Part shown: one piece after another, positions 43,811 to 52,428 of the stretch
Layout: every line of letters starts with the position of its first letter
Numbering within the stretch: position 1 is the stretch's first letter
Source of the DNA: an uncultured Christensenella sp.
Lineage (GTDB): Bacteria > Bacillota > Clostridia > Christensenellales > CAG-917
Assembly (NCBI GenBank): GCA_910578325.1
Contig: CAJTQT010000002.1
Location: forward strand, 1 to 64,000
Direction of reading: 5' to 3'
DNA length: 64,000 bases
The notes under the pieces: generated by a model
Told to the model about the DNA's origin: nothing
Seen by the model: the letters and a program-made list of their open reading frames with translations, nothing else
The model's database searches: none
Position numbers and translations under genes: made by a program

Positions 43811-45607
43811 TTGGACAAAAATCATATAAGAAACTTTTCAATTATAGCCCATATCGACCACGGTAAAAGCACTCTTGCCGACCGTCTTATCGAAAGAACG
43901 GGCACGGTTTCCGAACGCGAAATGGAAAATCAGTTGCTTGACAATATGGATATCGAGCGCGAAAGGGGTATTACCATTAAATTGCAGACGTGCAGGCTTT
44001 ACTATAAGCATAACGGAGAGGAATACGTGCTTAACCTTATAGATACTCCCGGACACGTTGATTTCACCTACGAAGTCTCCCGTTCGCTTGCGGCGTGCGA
44101 AGGCGCGCTGCTGGTTGTAGACGCAACGCAGGGCGTAGAGGCGCAGACTCTGTCAAACGTATATCTCGCGCTTGAAAACAATCTGGAAATTATGCCCGTC
44201 ATAAATAAAATAGATTTGGCGTCGGCAGACGTCGACGGGGTCAAACTCGAAATCGAAGATATAATCGGACTCGACACCGACGGCTGTCCGCTCGTATCTG
44301 CAAAAGACGGCACGGGAGTCGAAGGACTGATCGGTCAGATAATCGATAAATTGCCCGCGCCGAGCGGAGATGAAAGCGCGCCTTTGAAAGCGTTGATATT
44401 CGACAGTTTTTACGATAATTACAGAGGCGCGATTTCTATGGTCAGGATTGTGGACGGCACCGTTAAGGCAGGGGACAGAATCAAGATGATGTCAAGCGGC
44501 AAGGTGTTCGAAGTTGTGGAAGTCGGGTATTTTTCACCGAATATGTTTCCTTGCGCGAAACTGAGCGCAGGCGAGGTCGGATATATTGCGGGCAGCATTA
44601 AAAACGTAAGCGATACCGCCGTCGGCGATACGATCACGAATGCCGACTGTCCCGCAGCGCAACCGCTCCCCGGTTATAAAAAGGCTACGCCGATGGTTTA
44701 TACAGGCGTTTTCCCTGCGGACGGAGCGAAATACGACGACCTTAAAGAGGCTCTGTTAAAACTTCAACTCAACGACGCGTCGCTCAGTTTCGAACCCGAA
44801 GTTTCAACTGCGCTGGGTTTCGGATTCCGTTGCGGGTTTCTCGGACTTCTGCATATGGAAATCATAGAGGAGAGATTGGAGCGCGAGTTTGATCTTGACT
44901 TGATAACCACCGCGCCGAGCGTATCTTATAAGGTTACAAAGACAAGCGGCGAACAACTCGTGATAGATAATCCCACCGCGCTTCCGAATCCGTCCGAGAT
45001 AGCGTTTATAGAAGAGCCTGTGGTGTGCGCCAAACTCTTTTCGCCGCCGGATTACGTCGGCGCGATTATGGAACTTTGTCAGGGTAAACGCGGTGTCTTT
45101 ATCGATATGTCATATATAGACCCGACGAGAGTGCAACTGACTTACAGAATGCCTTTAAACGAGATAATATACGATTTCTTCGACAGCCTGAAATCGCGTA
45201 CGCGCGGCTATGCGTCCCTTGATTACGAAACGGACGGATATGAGAAGAGCGACCTTGTCAGGCTCGATATGATGATAAACGGCGAAATTTGCGACGCGCT
45301 TTCAATAATTGTCCACCGCGACAACGCTTATTCCAGAGGCAGAGGAATTGCCGAAAAACTTAAAGACGTAATTCCCAGACAACTTTTCGAGATTCCGATT
45401 CAGGCAACCGTCGGAGGTAAAATTATCGCCCGTGAGACGGTCAAGGCAATGCGAAAAGACGTTCTTGCGAAGTGCTACGGAGGAGATATTACGAGAAAGA
45501 AAAAACTGCTTGAAAAACAGAAAGAGGGCAAAAAGCGAATGCGTAAAGTCGGTTCCGTAGAAGTGCCGAGCGAGGCGTTTATTTCCATACTTAAAATCGA
45601 TAACTGA
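43811..45607 (+). CDS. lepA: Elongation factor 4 (LepA)
   Basis: 598 residues, translational GTPase that back-translocates or aids ribosome assembly. G1 AHIDHGKSTLADRL, G2 RGITIKLQ, G3 DTPGHVDF, G4 NKIDL; domains II, III and V follow, with the LepA-specific C-terminal domain ending KRMRKVGSVEVPSEAF. The start is TTG at 43811 with GAGGTG six bases upstream. It is linked to hemW 9 bases downstream, as in Bacillus. Confidence 0.97.
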   Translation: MDKNHIRNFSIIAHIDHGKSTLADRLIERTGTVSEREMENQLLDNMDIERERGITIKLQTCRLYYKHNGEEYVLNLIDTPGHVDFTYEVSRSLAACEGALLVVDATQGVEAQTLSNVYLALENNLEIMPVINKIDLASADVDGVKLEIEDIIGLDTDGCPLVSAKDGTGVEGLIGQIIDKLPAPSGDESAPLKALIFDSFYDNYRGAISMVRIVDGTVKAGDRIKMMSSGKVFEVVEVGYFSPNMFPCAKLSAGEVGYIAGSIKNVSDTAVGDTITNADCPAAQPLPGYKKATPMVYTGVFPADGAKYDDLKEALLKLQLNDASLSFEPEVSTALGFGFRCGFLGLLHMEIIEERLEREFDLDLITTAPSVSYKVTKTSGEQLVIDNPTALPNPSEIAFIEEPVVCAKLFSPPDYVGAIMELCQGKRGVFIDMSYIDPTRVQLTYRMPLNEIIYDFFDSLKSRTRGYASLDYETDGYEKSDLVRLDMMINGEICDALSIIVHRDNAYSRGRGIAEKLKDVIPRQLFEIPIQATVGGKIIARETVKAMRKDVLAKCYGGDITRKKKLLEKQKEGKKRMRKVGSVEVPSEAFISILKIDN

Positions 45608-45616
45608 GGAAAATTT

Positions 45617-46747
45617 ATGGAACTCTATATACATCTGCCTTTTTGCAAATCCAAATGCCGATACTGTGATTTCAATTCCTATGCAAACACAGACGACGGT
45701 ACTGTTTTCGGCTATCTATCCGCATTAAACAGGGAAATCCGATTTGCTTCGGCGGCGTACGGAAAGGCGTCGATAGATACTGTATACATCGGCGGAGGCA
45801 CTCCCAGCATGCTCGACTCTTCGAGGATAGCGGGTATCTGCCGCAATTTGAAGGAAAGTTTCGATTTGTCGGAGATAAGCGAGTTTACAATAGAGTGCAA
45901 TCCCGAAAGCATGACCGAAGAAAAACTCGCCGTTTACAGGGAATGCGGAATAAACAGGATCAGTATAGGAGTTCAAAGCCTAGACGACGCTAATCTTAAA
46001 TCGGTCGGACGTCTGCACGACAGCGCGTGCGCGCTTGATAAAATCGCTCTTGCAAAAAGGTATTTTGACAACGTATCCGCCGATATTATCGTAGGATTGC
46101 CTTACGATACCGACGACACGGTGAAAAGCGAACTTGAAACCCTTGCTCCGTCGGTGTCACATATTTCGGTTTACGCGCTCACTTTGGAGGAGGGCACTCC
46201 GCTTGCTCGCCGCGTAGGAGAGGGAAAGGTTTTGCTTCCGAGCGATGACGAAGTTGCGGATATGCTTGCGCTTGCGGAGGATACGCTGATTAAACACGGA
46301 CTTAAAAAGTACGAGGTTTCGAATTTTGCGCGAGAGGGAAGGGAGAGCAGACATAATTGCGGATACTGGACGGGAGAGGAATATCTGGGAATCGGAGCGG
46401 GGGCTCACTCATATATTAGAACGTCGGACGGCCGTAAGCCGCTTGCCGCACCCGTACGTTTTGCAAATCCGAGAGACTTGCACGCTTATATTGCGGGGAT
46501 AAACTGCGCTGAGGCGTTCGACCGCATTCCGCGGGTGGAAATGAGTGTACTGTCTCCGAACGACGAATGGAACGAGAGGATAATGCTCGGGCTCAGAATG
46601 ACTGCGGGCGTCGACGAAAAACTGCTTGAAGGAAGTATACTTCCTGAATTGAAGCCGTTTTTTAAAACGGATAACGGCAGAGTTTCTCTGACTCGCGCCG
46701 GTATGCAGGTTATGAACAGTCTGCTCGTGAGAATTATGCGCATTTGA
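45617..46747 (+). CDS. hemW: HemW-like radical SAM protein
   Basis: 376 residues. The radical-SAM cluster motif is CKSKCRYCDFNSY (CxxxCxxC-F), followed by IGGGTPSML and ECNPESM, and the C-terminal HemW domain with RHNCGYWTGEEYLGIGAGAHS. HemW is a heme chaperone rather than a coproporphyrinogen oxidase. After hemW in Bacillus comes hrcA-grpE-dnaK; that block is not here. Confidence 0.93.
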   Translation: MELYIHLPFCKSKCRYCDFNSYANTDDGTVFGYLSALNREIRFASAAYGKASIDTVYIGGGTPSMLDSSRIAGICRNLKESFDLSEISEFTIECNPESMTEEKLAVYRECGINRISIGVQSLDDANLKSVGRLHDSACALDKIALAKRYFDNVSADIIVGLPYDTDDTVKSELETLAPSVSHISVYALTLEEGTPLARRVGEGKVLLPSDDEVADMLALAEDTLIKHGLKKYEVSNFAREGRESRHNCGYWTGEEYLGIGAGAHSYIRTSDGRKPLAAPVRFANPRDLHAYIAGINCAEAFDRIPRVEMSVLSPNDEWNERIMLGLRMTAGVDEKLLEGSILPELKPFFKTDNGRVSLTRAGMQVMNSLLVRIMRI

Positions 46748-46784
46748 AAAATTATATAAATCGTACGTATTGTGCAAAATATGA

Positions 46785-46813
46785 TTGCGTATTGCGATTT
46801 TATTTGATATACT
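46785..46813 (+). promoter_or_regulatory. Promoter of the PRPP synthetase gene
   Basis: -35 TTGCGT (46785-46790), 17-base spacer, -10 TATACT (46808-46813). Confidence 0.6.
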
Positions 46814-46838
46814 CAATACATACTTTCGGAGGAAACCA

Positions 46839-47987
46839 ATGACACCGGATTTTTCTGTTTTTGGGGAGACACCCAGTGCTCCTATTGCTCTCATCGCCAC
46901 CCCCGGCGCGGAGGAACTTGCAAATCTTATCGATAAACGTCTTGTAAAACTATTCAACGAATCGCACTTAGGTAAAAAACTTAAAAAAGATACGTTTATT
47001 TTAAAGACGGACTGTCCCCGCTTTACAAACGGCGACGCAAAAGGACTTATTCTCGAAACCGTTCGCGGTAAGGATCTGTACTTTATATGCGACCCCGGCA
47101 ATCACGGAGTGACGTACAAGATGATGGGCATAGAAGTGCCGCTCACTCCAGACGAGCACTACGCCAACCTCAAAAGACTGATATGCGCCTGTACGGGCAA
47201 GCCCGAACGTATGACGGTCATTATGCCGATGCTTTACGGCGGACGTCAGCATCGCCGCAACGCGAGAGAGTCGCTCGATTGCGCTATGATGCTTCAAGAA
47301 TTGCAGGCTATGGGCGTAAACGATATCATCACGTTCGATGCGCACGATCCGCGAGTTCAGAATGCGGTGCCGTTTATGGGATTCGACAACTATTTCGCCC
47401 ATTATCAGATTCTTAAATCGTTGGTGAAGAGATTCCCCGACATAAAGTTGGATAAAAACAATATGATGGTCATTTCTCCCGACGAGGGCGCAATGACGCG
47501 CAACGTGTTTTATGCGTCTGTGCTGGGACTGGATCTTGGTATGTTCTATAAACGCCGCGACTATTCGACGATAGTCAACGGCAGAAATCCGATAGTCGCG
47601 CACGAGTATATAGGTAGTTCGGTTATGGGTATGGACGTATTCGTTGCCGACGATATGATCGCAACGGGCGATTCGATACTCAAACTCGCAAGAGAAATCA
47701 AAGAAAAGGGCGCGCAACGCGTGTTCCTTGCAACAACGTTCTCGCTGTTTACAGAGGGCGTGGACAAATTCAACAGGGCGTACGAAGATAACGTGTTCGA
47801 CGCGGTGCTGTCGACTAATCTGACCTACCGTATACCCCAACTTAAAGAATGCGAATGGTTTGTCGAGGCGGATATATCCAAATATATAGCGTTTATCATC
47901 GCTGCGGCAAACTTTAACGAGTCGGTGTCGAATTTGCTCGATCCCTCCCAGAAGATAAGGGAACTCGTTGAAAAAATGAACAAATAA
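46839..47987 (+). CDS. prs: Ribose-phosphate pyrophosphokinase (divergent long form)
   Basis: 382 residues, makes PRPP for nucleotide, His and Trp synthesis. The PRPP-binding loop is VFVADDMIATGDS (usually DDMIDTxGT), the catalytic flexible loop has KRRDYS, and MLYGGRQHRR and FDAHDPRVQNA match the family's ATP/ribose-5-P sites. It is about 65 residues longer than the standard enzyme, with an N-terminal extension. The ATG at 46839 has a GGAGG site. The MBL-fold gene follows 12 bases later. Confidence 0.87.
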   Translation: MTPDFSVFGETPSAPIALIATPGAEELANLIDKRLVKLFNESHLGKKLKKDTFILKTDCPRFTNGDAKGLILETVRGKDLYFICDPGNHGVTYKMMGIEVPLTPDEHYANLKRLICACTGKPERMTVIMPMLYGGRQHRRNARESLDCAMMLQELQAMGVNDIITFDAHDPRVQNAVPFMGFDNYFAHYQILKSLVKRFPDIKLDKNNMMVISPDEGAMTRNVFYASVLGLDLGMFYKRRDYSTIVNGRNPIVAHEYIGSSVMGMDVFVADDMIATGDSILKLAREIKEKGAQRVFLATTFSLFTEGVDKFNRAYEDNVFDAVLSTNLTYRIPQLKECEWFVEADISKYIAFIIAAANFNESVSNLLDPSQKIRELVEKMNK

Positions 47988-47999
47988 CAGGAGGACAAA

Positions 48000-48656
48000 G
48001 TGAAACTCACTTGGCTTGGCCATTCATCGTTCAGGCTTGAAGAGAGCACGGGTACGGCGGTTGTCACCGACCCGTACCACTCGTCGGACGTAGGTTACGC
48101 AATGCCCGCGGTTGCTGCGGATATCGTTACCGTAAGCCACGCGCACGACGACCATAATAACGTAGAGGAAGTCTCAGGCTCGCCGAAAGTGCTCGATAGC
48201 GCGGGCGCTTATGAAATAGGCGGCGTGCATTTTCTTGCGGCGCATACTTATCACGACGGCGAGAAAGGCGCGCGTAGGGGAGACAATCTTGTTTTCAGAT
48301 ACCGTATGGACGGCGTTGACCTTTGTCATATGGGGGATATAGGAGAGGAGTGCAACGCTATTTTGGTTGATACGCTTATGCCTGTAAACGTGCTTATGAT
48401 CCCTGTCGGCGGAACATATACCATCGACGCCAAACAGGCGAAGGAGTATGTCGACAGCCTTATGCCGGATATCGTTATTCCTATGCACTATAAAACAAAG
48501 GACTGCGATATGGATATAGACAAGGTGCACGAATTCCTCGATTTGTTCGAAGATGAAAACATCGTTTATGCCGAAAGCGCGACGGTCGAATTTGACAGAG
48601 CAGATTTCGACGGAGAAGAGACGAAAGTGCTCGTTCTCGAAAAACTTTCAAAATAA
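48000..48656 (+). CDS. Metallo-beta-lactamase-fold hydrolase (UlaG-like)
   Basis: 218 residues. Metal-binding HxHxDH appears as SHAHDDH (about 45-51), with further His in AAHTYHD, Asp in CHMGDIGE and His in IPMHYKTK. This is the UPF0173/UlaG-like subgroup; its substrate is unknown. Start is GTG at 48000 behind AGGAGG. It is probably co-transcribed with prs. Confidence 0.85.
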   Translation: MKLTWLGHSSFRLEESTGTAVVTDPYHSSDVGYAMPAVAADIVTVSHAHDDHNNVEEVSGSPKVLDSAGAYEIGGVHFLAAHTYHDGEKGARRGDNLVFRYRMDGVDLCHMGDIGEECNAILVDTLMPVNVLMIPVGGTYTIDAKQAKEYVDSLMPDIVIPMHYKTKDCDMDIDKVHEFLDLFEDENIVYAESATVEFDRADFDGEETKVLVLEKLSK

Positions 48657-48676
48657 TTTTACTTTTAACCGCTTGT

Positions 48677-48693
48677 CGCCCGCTCCGCGGGCG
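48677..48693 (+). terminator. Hairpin after the MBL-fold gene
   Basis: CGCCCGC/GCGGGCG with a TCC loop; a T run occurs only 14 bases later, so it is not a canonical intrinsic terminator. Confidence 0.4.
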
Positions 48694-48812
48694 CGACATA
48701 CTTGCCTTTTTTTAAAGTACCGCCGAAATTGCCGATTTAACATTTATTATACGGGTTGTGCGAACTTGTTTCGCCGCCTGTATATGCAAACATTTTAGAT
48801 AGGAGAATTTTT

Positions 48813-50441
48813 ATGCGAAAGTATACTAAACAGGAACTGGAAAGGTTGAGCATCTTCGATGTTCGTTCCATTGCAAAGGAAGTAGGTGTGTCCGCGCCTA
48901 CCAAAATAAATAAAGCGGAACTTGTAGATTTGATTTATAAGATTTCAAACGGGCTTATGGAACCGCCTACGCCGCCGCGCGTCGGACGCCCGAGAAAAGA
49001 ATCCATTTTGATAAAGCCGGTTGCGCCTCCTGCGGAGGAACCCAGAAACGAAGAAATCAGATATCGCGAAAATGCGTACCGCAAACCGAATATTCCTCAA
49101 AACAGAGGGATACCTATGCGTAGCGGAAATTTCAGAGATGATGAACGCAGAAGACCGAGAGTTCGTAATGAGTTTAATATGGAATTCAGACCTGCGGTTA
49201 ATGACGAGCCGAACGATTATCCCGAATTCGAAAGAAACTCGCAGAATGTACTGCGTGAGGATAAGGAATTTGTAAGAGAAGGATATCTCGAAATAAATCC
49301 GGATAATTACGGTTTTTTAAGAGTAAAGAGCGGCGAATGCTGTGAAATGGACGCTTACGTCAGTTCTGCCAAAATCAGACAGTTCGGATTGCGCAGAGGC
49401 GACTACGTTGTGGCAAATTGCAGAAGAGGTCTTGATGAAAACAAACCTGCGCCACTTTACGACGTTTTGTCGATAAACGGCGACAGTATCGCAGATATCA
49501 AGGGCAGACCTAATTTTGACAATCTTACTCCTATTTACCCCCAGACAAGACTGCGTTTGGAAGTGCCGAACCAGCCCCGAGAGTATGCGATGCGTTGTAT
49601 AGACCTCGTTTCGCCTATCGGCAAAGGTCAGCGCGCTATCATCGTTTCTCCGCCTAAGGCAGGTAAAACTACGCTTTTGAAAATGATTGCCGGTTCGATT
49701 TCCAAAAACTATCCTGACGTTGTCCTTAAGGTTCTGCTAATCGACGAAAGACCCGAGGAAGTTACGGATATGCAGCGTTCCATAAACGGAGAAGTTGTGT
49801 TTTCTACTTTTGACGAACTTCCCGAGCATCACACCAAAACAGCGGAAATGCTGCTTGAACGCTCTAAACGACTTGTAGAAAAGGGTAAGGACGTCGTAAT
49901 TCTTCTTGACAGCCTGACAAGGCTTGCCCGTGCATACAACCTTACAATTCCTCCTACCGGAAGAACGCTGTCGGGCGGTATAGACCCCGGCGCGTTGCAC
50001 AGCCCAAAACGCTTTTTCGGCTCGGCGAGAAATCTCGAACCTAATAAGGACAAAAATTATCCGGGCGGTTCGCTTACGATCATCGCCACGGCCCTTGTTG
50101 AAACCGGAAGCCGTATGGACGACGTCATCTTCGAGGAATTCAAAGGTACGGGAAATATGGAAATACACCTTGACAGAAAGTTGTCGGAAAAACGTATTTT
50201 CCCCGCAATCGACCTTGCAAAGAGCAGCACGCGTAAAGAAGAAATGCTCCTTTCCGCTAAGGAACTCGAAGCGGCGTGGGGTATCAGAAAAATGCTGTCT
50301 AATACGGATAACGCGGACGCAACCGAAAATCTTATAAGTATGATTGTCAAGACGTCTTCGAATTCCGAATTTATAGAACAACTGAATATGCAACTTCGCG
50401 TAAGTCAGAAAGAAGGGTATATTTTCAGAAACTCTAAGTAA
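48813..50441 (+). CDS. rho: Transcription termination factor Rho
   Basis: 542 residues, hexameric RNA helicase. A SAP-like Rho N domain (about 1-50) is followed by a low-complexity Arg/Asn/Pro-rich insert (about 60-145), the cold-shock RNA-binding domain starting GYLEINPDNYGFLRV, and the ATPase core with Walker A SPPKAGKTT, Walker B VVILLDSLTRLARAYN and the Q/R-loop RTLSGGIDPGAL. The ATG at 48813 has TAGGAG; an upstream in-frame start would add residues unlike Rho. The disordered insert is a feature of several Gram-positive Rho proteins. Confidence 0.96.
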   Translation: MRKYTKQELERLSIFDVRSIAKEVGVSAPTKINKAELVDLIYKISNGLMEPPTPPRVGRPRKESILIKPVAPPAEEPRNEEIRYRENAYRKPNIPQNRGIPMRSGNFRDDERRRPRVRNEFNMEFRPAVNDEPNDYPEFERNSQNVLREDKEFVREGYLEINPDNYGFLRVKSGECCEMDAYVSSAKIRQFGLRRGDYVVANCRRGLDENKPAPLYDVLSINGDSIADIKGRPNFDNLTPIYPQTRLRLEVPNQPREYAMRCIDLVSPIGKGQRAIIVSPPKAGKTTLLKMIAGSISKNYPDVVLKVLLIDERPEEVTDMQRSINGEVVFSTFDELPEHHTKTAEMLLERSKRLVEKGKDVVILLDSLTRLARAYNLTIPPTGRTLSGGIDPGALHSPKRFFGSARNLEPNKDKNYPGGSLTIIATALVETGSRMDDVIFEEFKGTGNMEIHLDRKLSEKRIFPAIDLAKSSTRKEEMLLSAKELEAAWGIRKMLSNTDNADATENLISMIVKTSSNSEFIEQLNMQLRVSQKEGYIFRNSK

Positions 50442-50508
50442 TGGCGGTAGGTTGTTTTGAGAATCGAGTAAATTTTACAAAATTCGCCAAAATAATCGCC
50501 GCAACCGC

Positions 50509-50537
50509 TTGTCAAAACCGACGGTATATTATATAAT
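50509..50537 (+). promoter_or_regulatory. Promoter of the tRNA-Ser transcript
   Basis: -35 TTGTCA (50509-50514), 17-base spacer, -10 TATAAT (50532-50537). It lies about 255 bases before the mature tRNA, so the precursor has a long 5' leader. Confidence 0.7.
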
Positions 50538-50543
50538 CTTGTC

Positions 50544-50630
50544 GTTGGGTTATAGAGAGGAAACCTCTCGCAGTGTTGTACAGTTGAGGGAAATGGTTTT
50601 GTTTTCCATCGTCCTTCAACTGCAACCCAT
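50544..50630 (+). ncRNA. Structured leader (three-way junction) of the tRNA-Ser transcript
   Basis: TGGGTT (50546-50551) pairs with AACCCA (50624-50629), enclosing GAGAGG/CCTCTC (50555-50569) and a longer hairpin with CAGTTGA/TCAACTG (50581-50622) topped by ATGG/CCAT. I do not recognise the fold as any known RNA. It could be part of the tRNA leader or a separate small RNA. Confidence 0.5.
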
Positions 50631-50667
50631 TTATAGCGGCAAAACGCAATAACCGTCAATAATAATC

Positions 50668-50791
50668 GGAGAAGAGATTGAACGCTTTCTCCGCAAATCT
50701 TTTGGAGAAGTCGTTGGGTGTTTGGACGCCTTCTCTACAAATCTTTTGGAGAAGTCGTTGGACGTTTGGACGCCTTCTCCACAAATCTTTT
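50668..50791 (+). repeat. Three tandem tRNA-Ser-derived mini-hairpins
   Basis: Units start at 50668 (36 bases), 50704 (44) and 50748 (44), and the tRNA starts exactly at 50792. Each opens with GGAGAAG, the 5' acceptor strand of the tRNA, closes with CTTCTCC or a close variant, the 3' acceptor strand, and ends with CAAATCTTTT. The last two units also repeat TCGTTGG..GTTTGGACG, resembling the D-arm of the tRNA. None has an anticodon or T arm, so they are not tRNAs. Confidence 0.8.
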
Positions 50792-50884
50792 GGAGAAGTC
50801 GCCTAGTTTGGTCGAGGGCGCGCGACTGGAAATCGCGTAACCGTCAAAAGCGGTTCAAGAGTTCGAATCTCTTCTTCTCCGCCA
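50792..50884 (+). tRNA. tRNA-Ser (GGA)
   Basis: Class II tRNA: acceptor GGAGAAG/CTTCTCC, D arm with TAGTTTGGTCGA, anticodon stem CGCGA/TCGCG around CTGGAAA giving anticodon GGA, long variable arm ACCG/CGGT, T arm AAGAG TTCGAAT CTCTT, discriminator G and encoded CCA (50882-50884). Confidence 0.93.
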
Positions 50885-50890
50885 GTTTAA

Positions 50891-50916
50891 ATGCCACTGT
50901 TTAGTGGCATTTTTTT
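50891..50916 (+). terminator. Terminator of tRNA-Ser
   Basis: ATGCCACT/AGTGGCAT with GTTT loop and T6, seven bases after the tRNA. Confidence 0.85.
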
Positions 50917-51095
50917 ATAACAACAGAAAAAGTACATCAATCGACGTCCTTTTTCTGTTACAGTGAATAAAGAATAGGGTTATAAGAAAAGTAAAAGAAC
51001 GCTCGATTCGGGCGTTCTTTTACAAAGTGTGTCCATTTTTTGAGTGAGTTACGAACTCGGTATTAGTATGGACGCGATTATACTGTATTGTCAAC

Positions 51096-51265
51096 AAAGA
51101 AAAAAAGGATATCCAAAGATATCCCTTTTAGCAACCGCTACTGATAGAAAAACAAGGAAGCAAAAACTCAACGGTAACTTGTATCGCAATATTACACTGC
51201 GAACGGAAGAAAATCAACAGGTTTTGGCAAGATTTTTTCGTTTCGACAAAAGTAGTCAAAATTCG
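51096..51265 (-). repeat. Dispersed intergenic repeat, copy B
   Basis: Matches copy A (309-475). It keeps the left hairpin GGATATC/GATATCC with minus-strand T7, the block GGAAGAAAATCAACA (about 51205) and the block CGACAAAAGTAGTC + AAAATTCG (51243-51264), with identical 38-base spacing between the two. On the plus strand an 83-codon frame (51044-51295) crosses it; in copy A the same frame has stops. Whether it was a gene, a small RNA or a mobile remnant is open. Confidence 0.55.
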
Positions 51266-51652
51266 ATGCGTCAGCAATTCGATTTTAACTCGTAATAATG
51301 CTCTATTAACCAATCCTATAAGAAAATATAAAGACAAACGCAAATATATGTAAGGGAATATAAGAAACGCATCACAGCGTTATATATTATTTAGAATAGA
51401 CAGTTATAGACAAAATTCGACAAGATGTAATTTAACGAATATAAGAGACGATTAGATGTGCTATTTTACTGCCTTAACATATAATCAGGCGGTTACGTAT
51501 CCGAGTCGGAGAGCAAGTTTAATTATGGAATCAAAGCGAGTCTCGTGCTTATATCATCGGTTGTCCTGTTGCTGTTGAATAGATTGCGAATAATATTATA
51601 TTTTACTTTTGCTTATAAATTATGAAATTTAACTTTATATGTAAATTAGGTA

Positions 51653-51681
51653 TTGAAATATGTCGCATTTGGTCTTATAAT
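51653..51681 (+). promoter_or_regulatory. Promoter of the two-component operon
   Basis: -35 TTGAAA (51653-51658), 17-base spacer, -10 TATAAT (51676-51681). Confidence 0.7.
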
Positions 51682-51756
51682 ATGAAAGATAAATTTAATA
51701 ATGATGCAATACACAGTTAATTTGAGTGTTGCGTACAAGTAAGAGGTTAAGGGATT

Positions 51757-52428
51757 ATGAGATTGCTTGTAGTGGAAGACGACGAAAAGTTGGCTAAGAT
51801 TCTTTCCGTTGCGCTGTCGTCGGTAGGCGACGTCGACATCGCTTATACGGGTGAGAAGGCGTTGCAGTACGTTGAAAAGACGTATTACGATTTGGTTTTG
51901 CTGGACCTTATGCTCGGAAAACTCTCGGGAATGGAGGTTTTGCGCGAGATACGCAGAATGCATATTATGCCTGTAATTATACTTTCCGCGCTCAGCGACG
52001 TGGATAAGAAGATTGAATGCTTTAAACTGGGCGCCGACGATTATATGACGAAGCCGTTTTCGCGGGAAGAGTTGATAGTCAGAATAGAGGCGGCGCTGAG
52101 AAGAGCGGGAGGTTCTTACAGCAGTACCGATTATAAGTTTGAAAATCTTGAAGTCAACTACGTAAACAAAATGCTGAAAATAGACGGAAACTACGTGGAA
52201 ATGAACAGAAAGACGTACGAAATTCTGGAATTGCTTGTCCGTAACAAAGATATTATTATGACAAAGCAGCAAATTTTCGACAGAATCTGGGGATACTATT
52301 CTACGACGGGCACGCAGGTTATTGAGATAAATATATTCAGATTGCGCAAGATATTGCAGCCGTACGGATTCGATAAAAATCTCAAAACCGTAAAAGCCAC
52401 GGGATATATGTGGACGGAGAAAGTATGA
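51757..52428 (+). CDS. OmpR-family response regulator
   Basis: 223 residues. A receiver domain (1-115) has acidic pocket VVEDDEK, phosphoacceptor Asp in DLVLLDLMLGK (about 51), and LGADDYMTKPF with the conserved Lys. A winged-helix DNA-binding domain (about 125-223) follows with YEILELLVRNKDIIMTKQQ and the terminal VKATGYMW. It overlaps the kinase gene by 4 bases (ATGA). Its targets are probably the envelope genes that follow, which is inference from position. Confidence 0.93.
   Translation: MRLLVVEDDEKLAKILSVALSSVGDVDIAYTGEKALQYVEKTYYDLVLLDLMLGKLSGMEVLREIRRMHIMPVIILSALSDVDKKIECFKLGADDYMTKPFSREELIVRIEAALRRAGGSYSSTDYKFENLEVNYVNKMLKIDGNYVEMNRKTYEILELLVRNKDIIMTKQQIFDRIWGYYSTTGTQVIEINIFRLRKILQPYGFDKNLKTVKATGYMWTEKV

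Larger units (their letters stand above)
50442..51756. other. Gene-poor stretch with tRNA-Ser, structured RNA and repeats
   Basis: This 1.3-kb stretch holds the items listed separately: promoter, leader, tRNA-Ser-derived hairpins, tRNA-Ser, terminator, dispersed repeat copy B and the promoter of the two-component system. Two further perfect inverted repeats stand alone: AACAGAAAAAG/CTTTTTCTGTT (50922-50959) and GTAAAAGAACGC/GCGTTCTTTTAC (50991-51023). A Spo0A-like pair is near 51413. In 51430-51640 I see nothing. Confidence 0.6.

Noticed and set aside
50668..50791. Regular 44-base repeats looked like a CRISPR array
   Set aside because: Units are contiguous with no unique spacers, carry tRNA acceptor-stem sequence, and no cas gene is near.
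51044..51295. 83-codon plus-strand frame as a gene
   Set aside because: It crosses the dispersed repeat, has no good ribosome site, and the equivalent frame in the other copy has stops; kept only as an alternative reading of the repeat.
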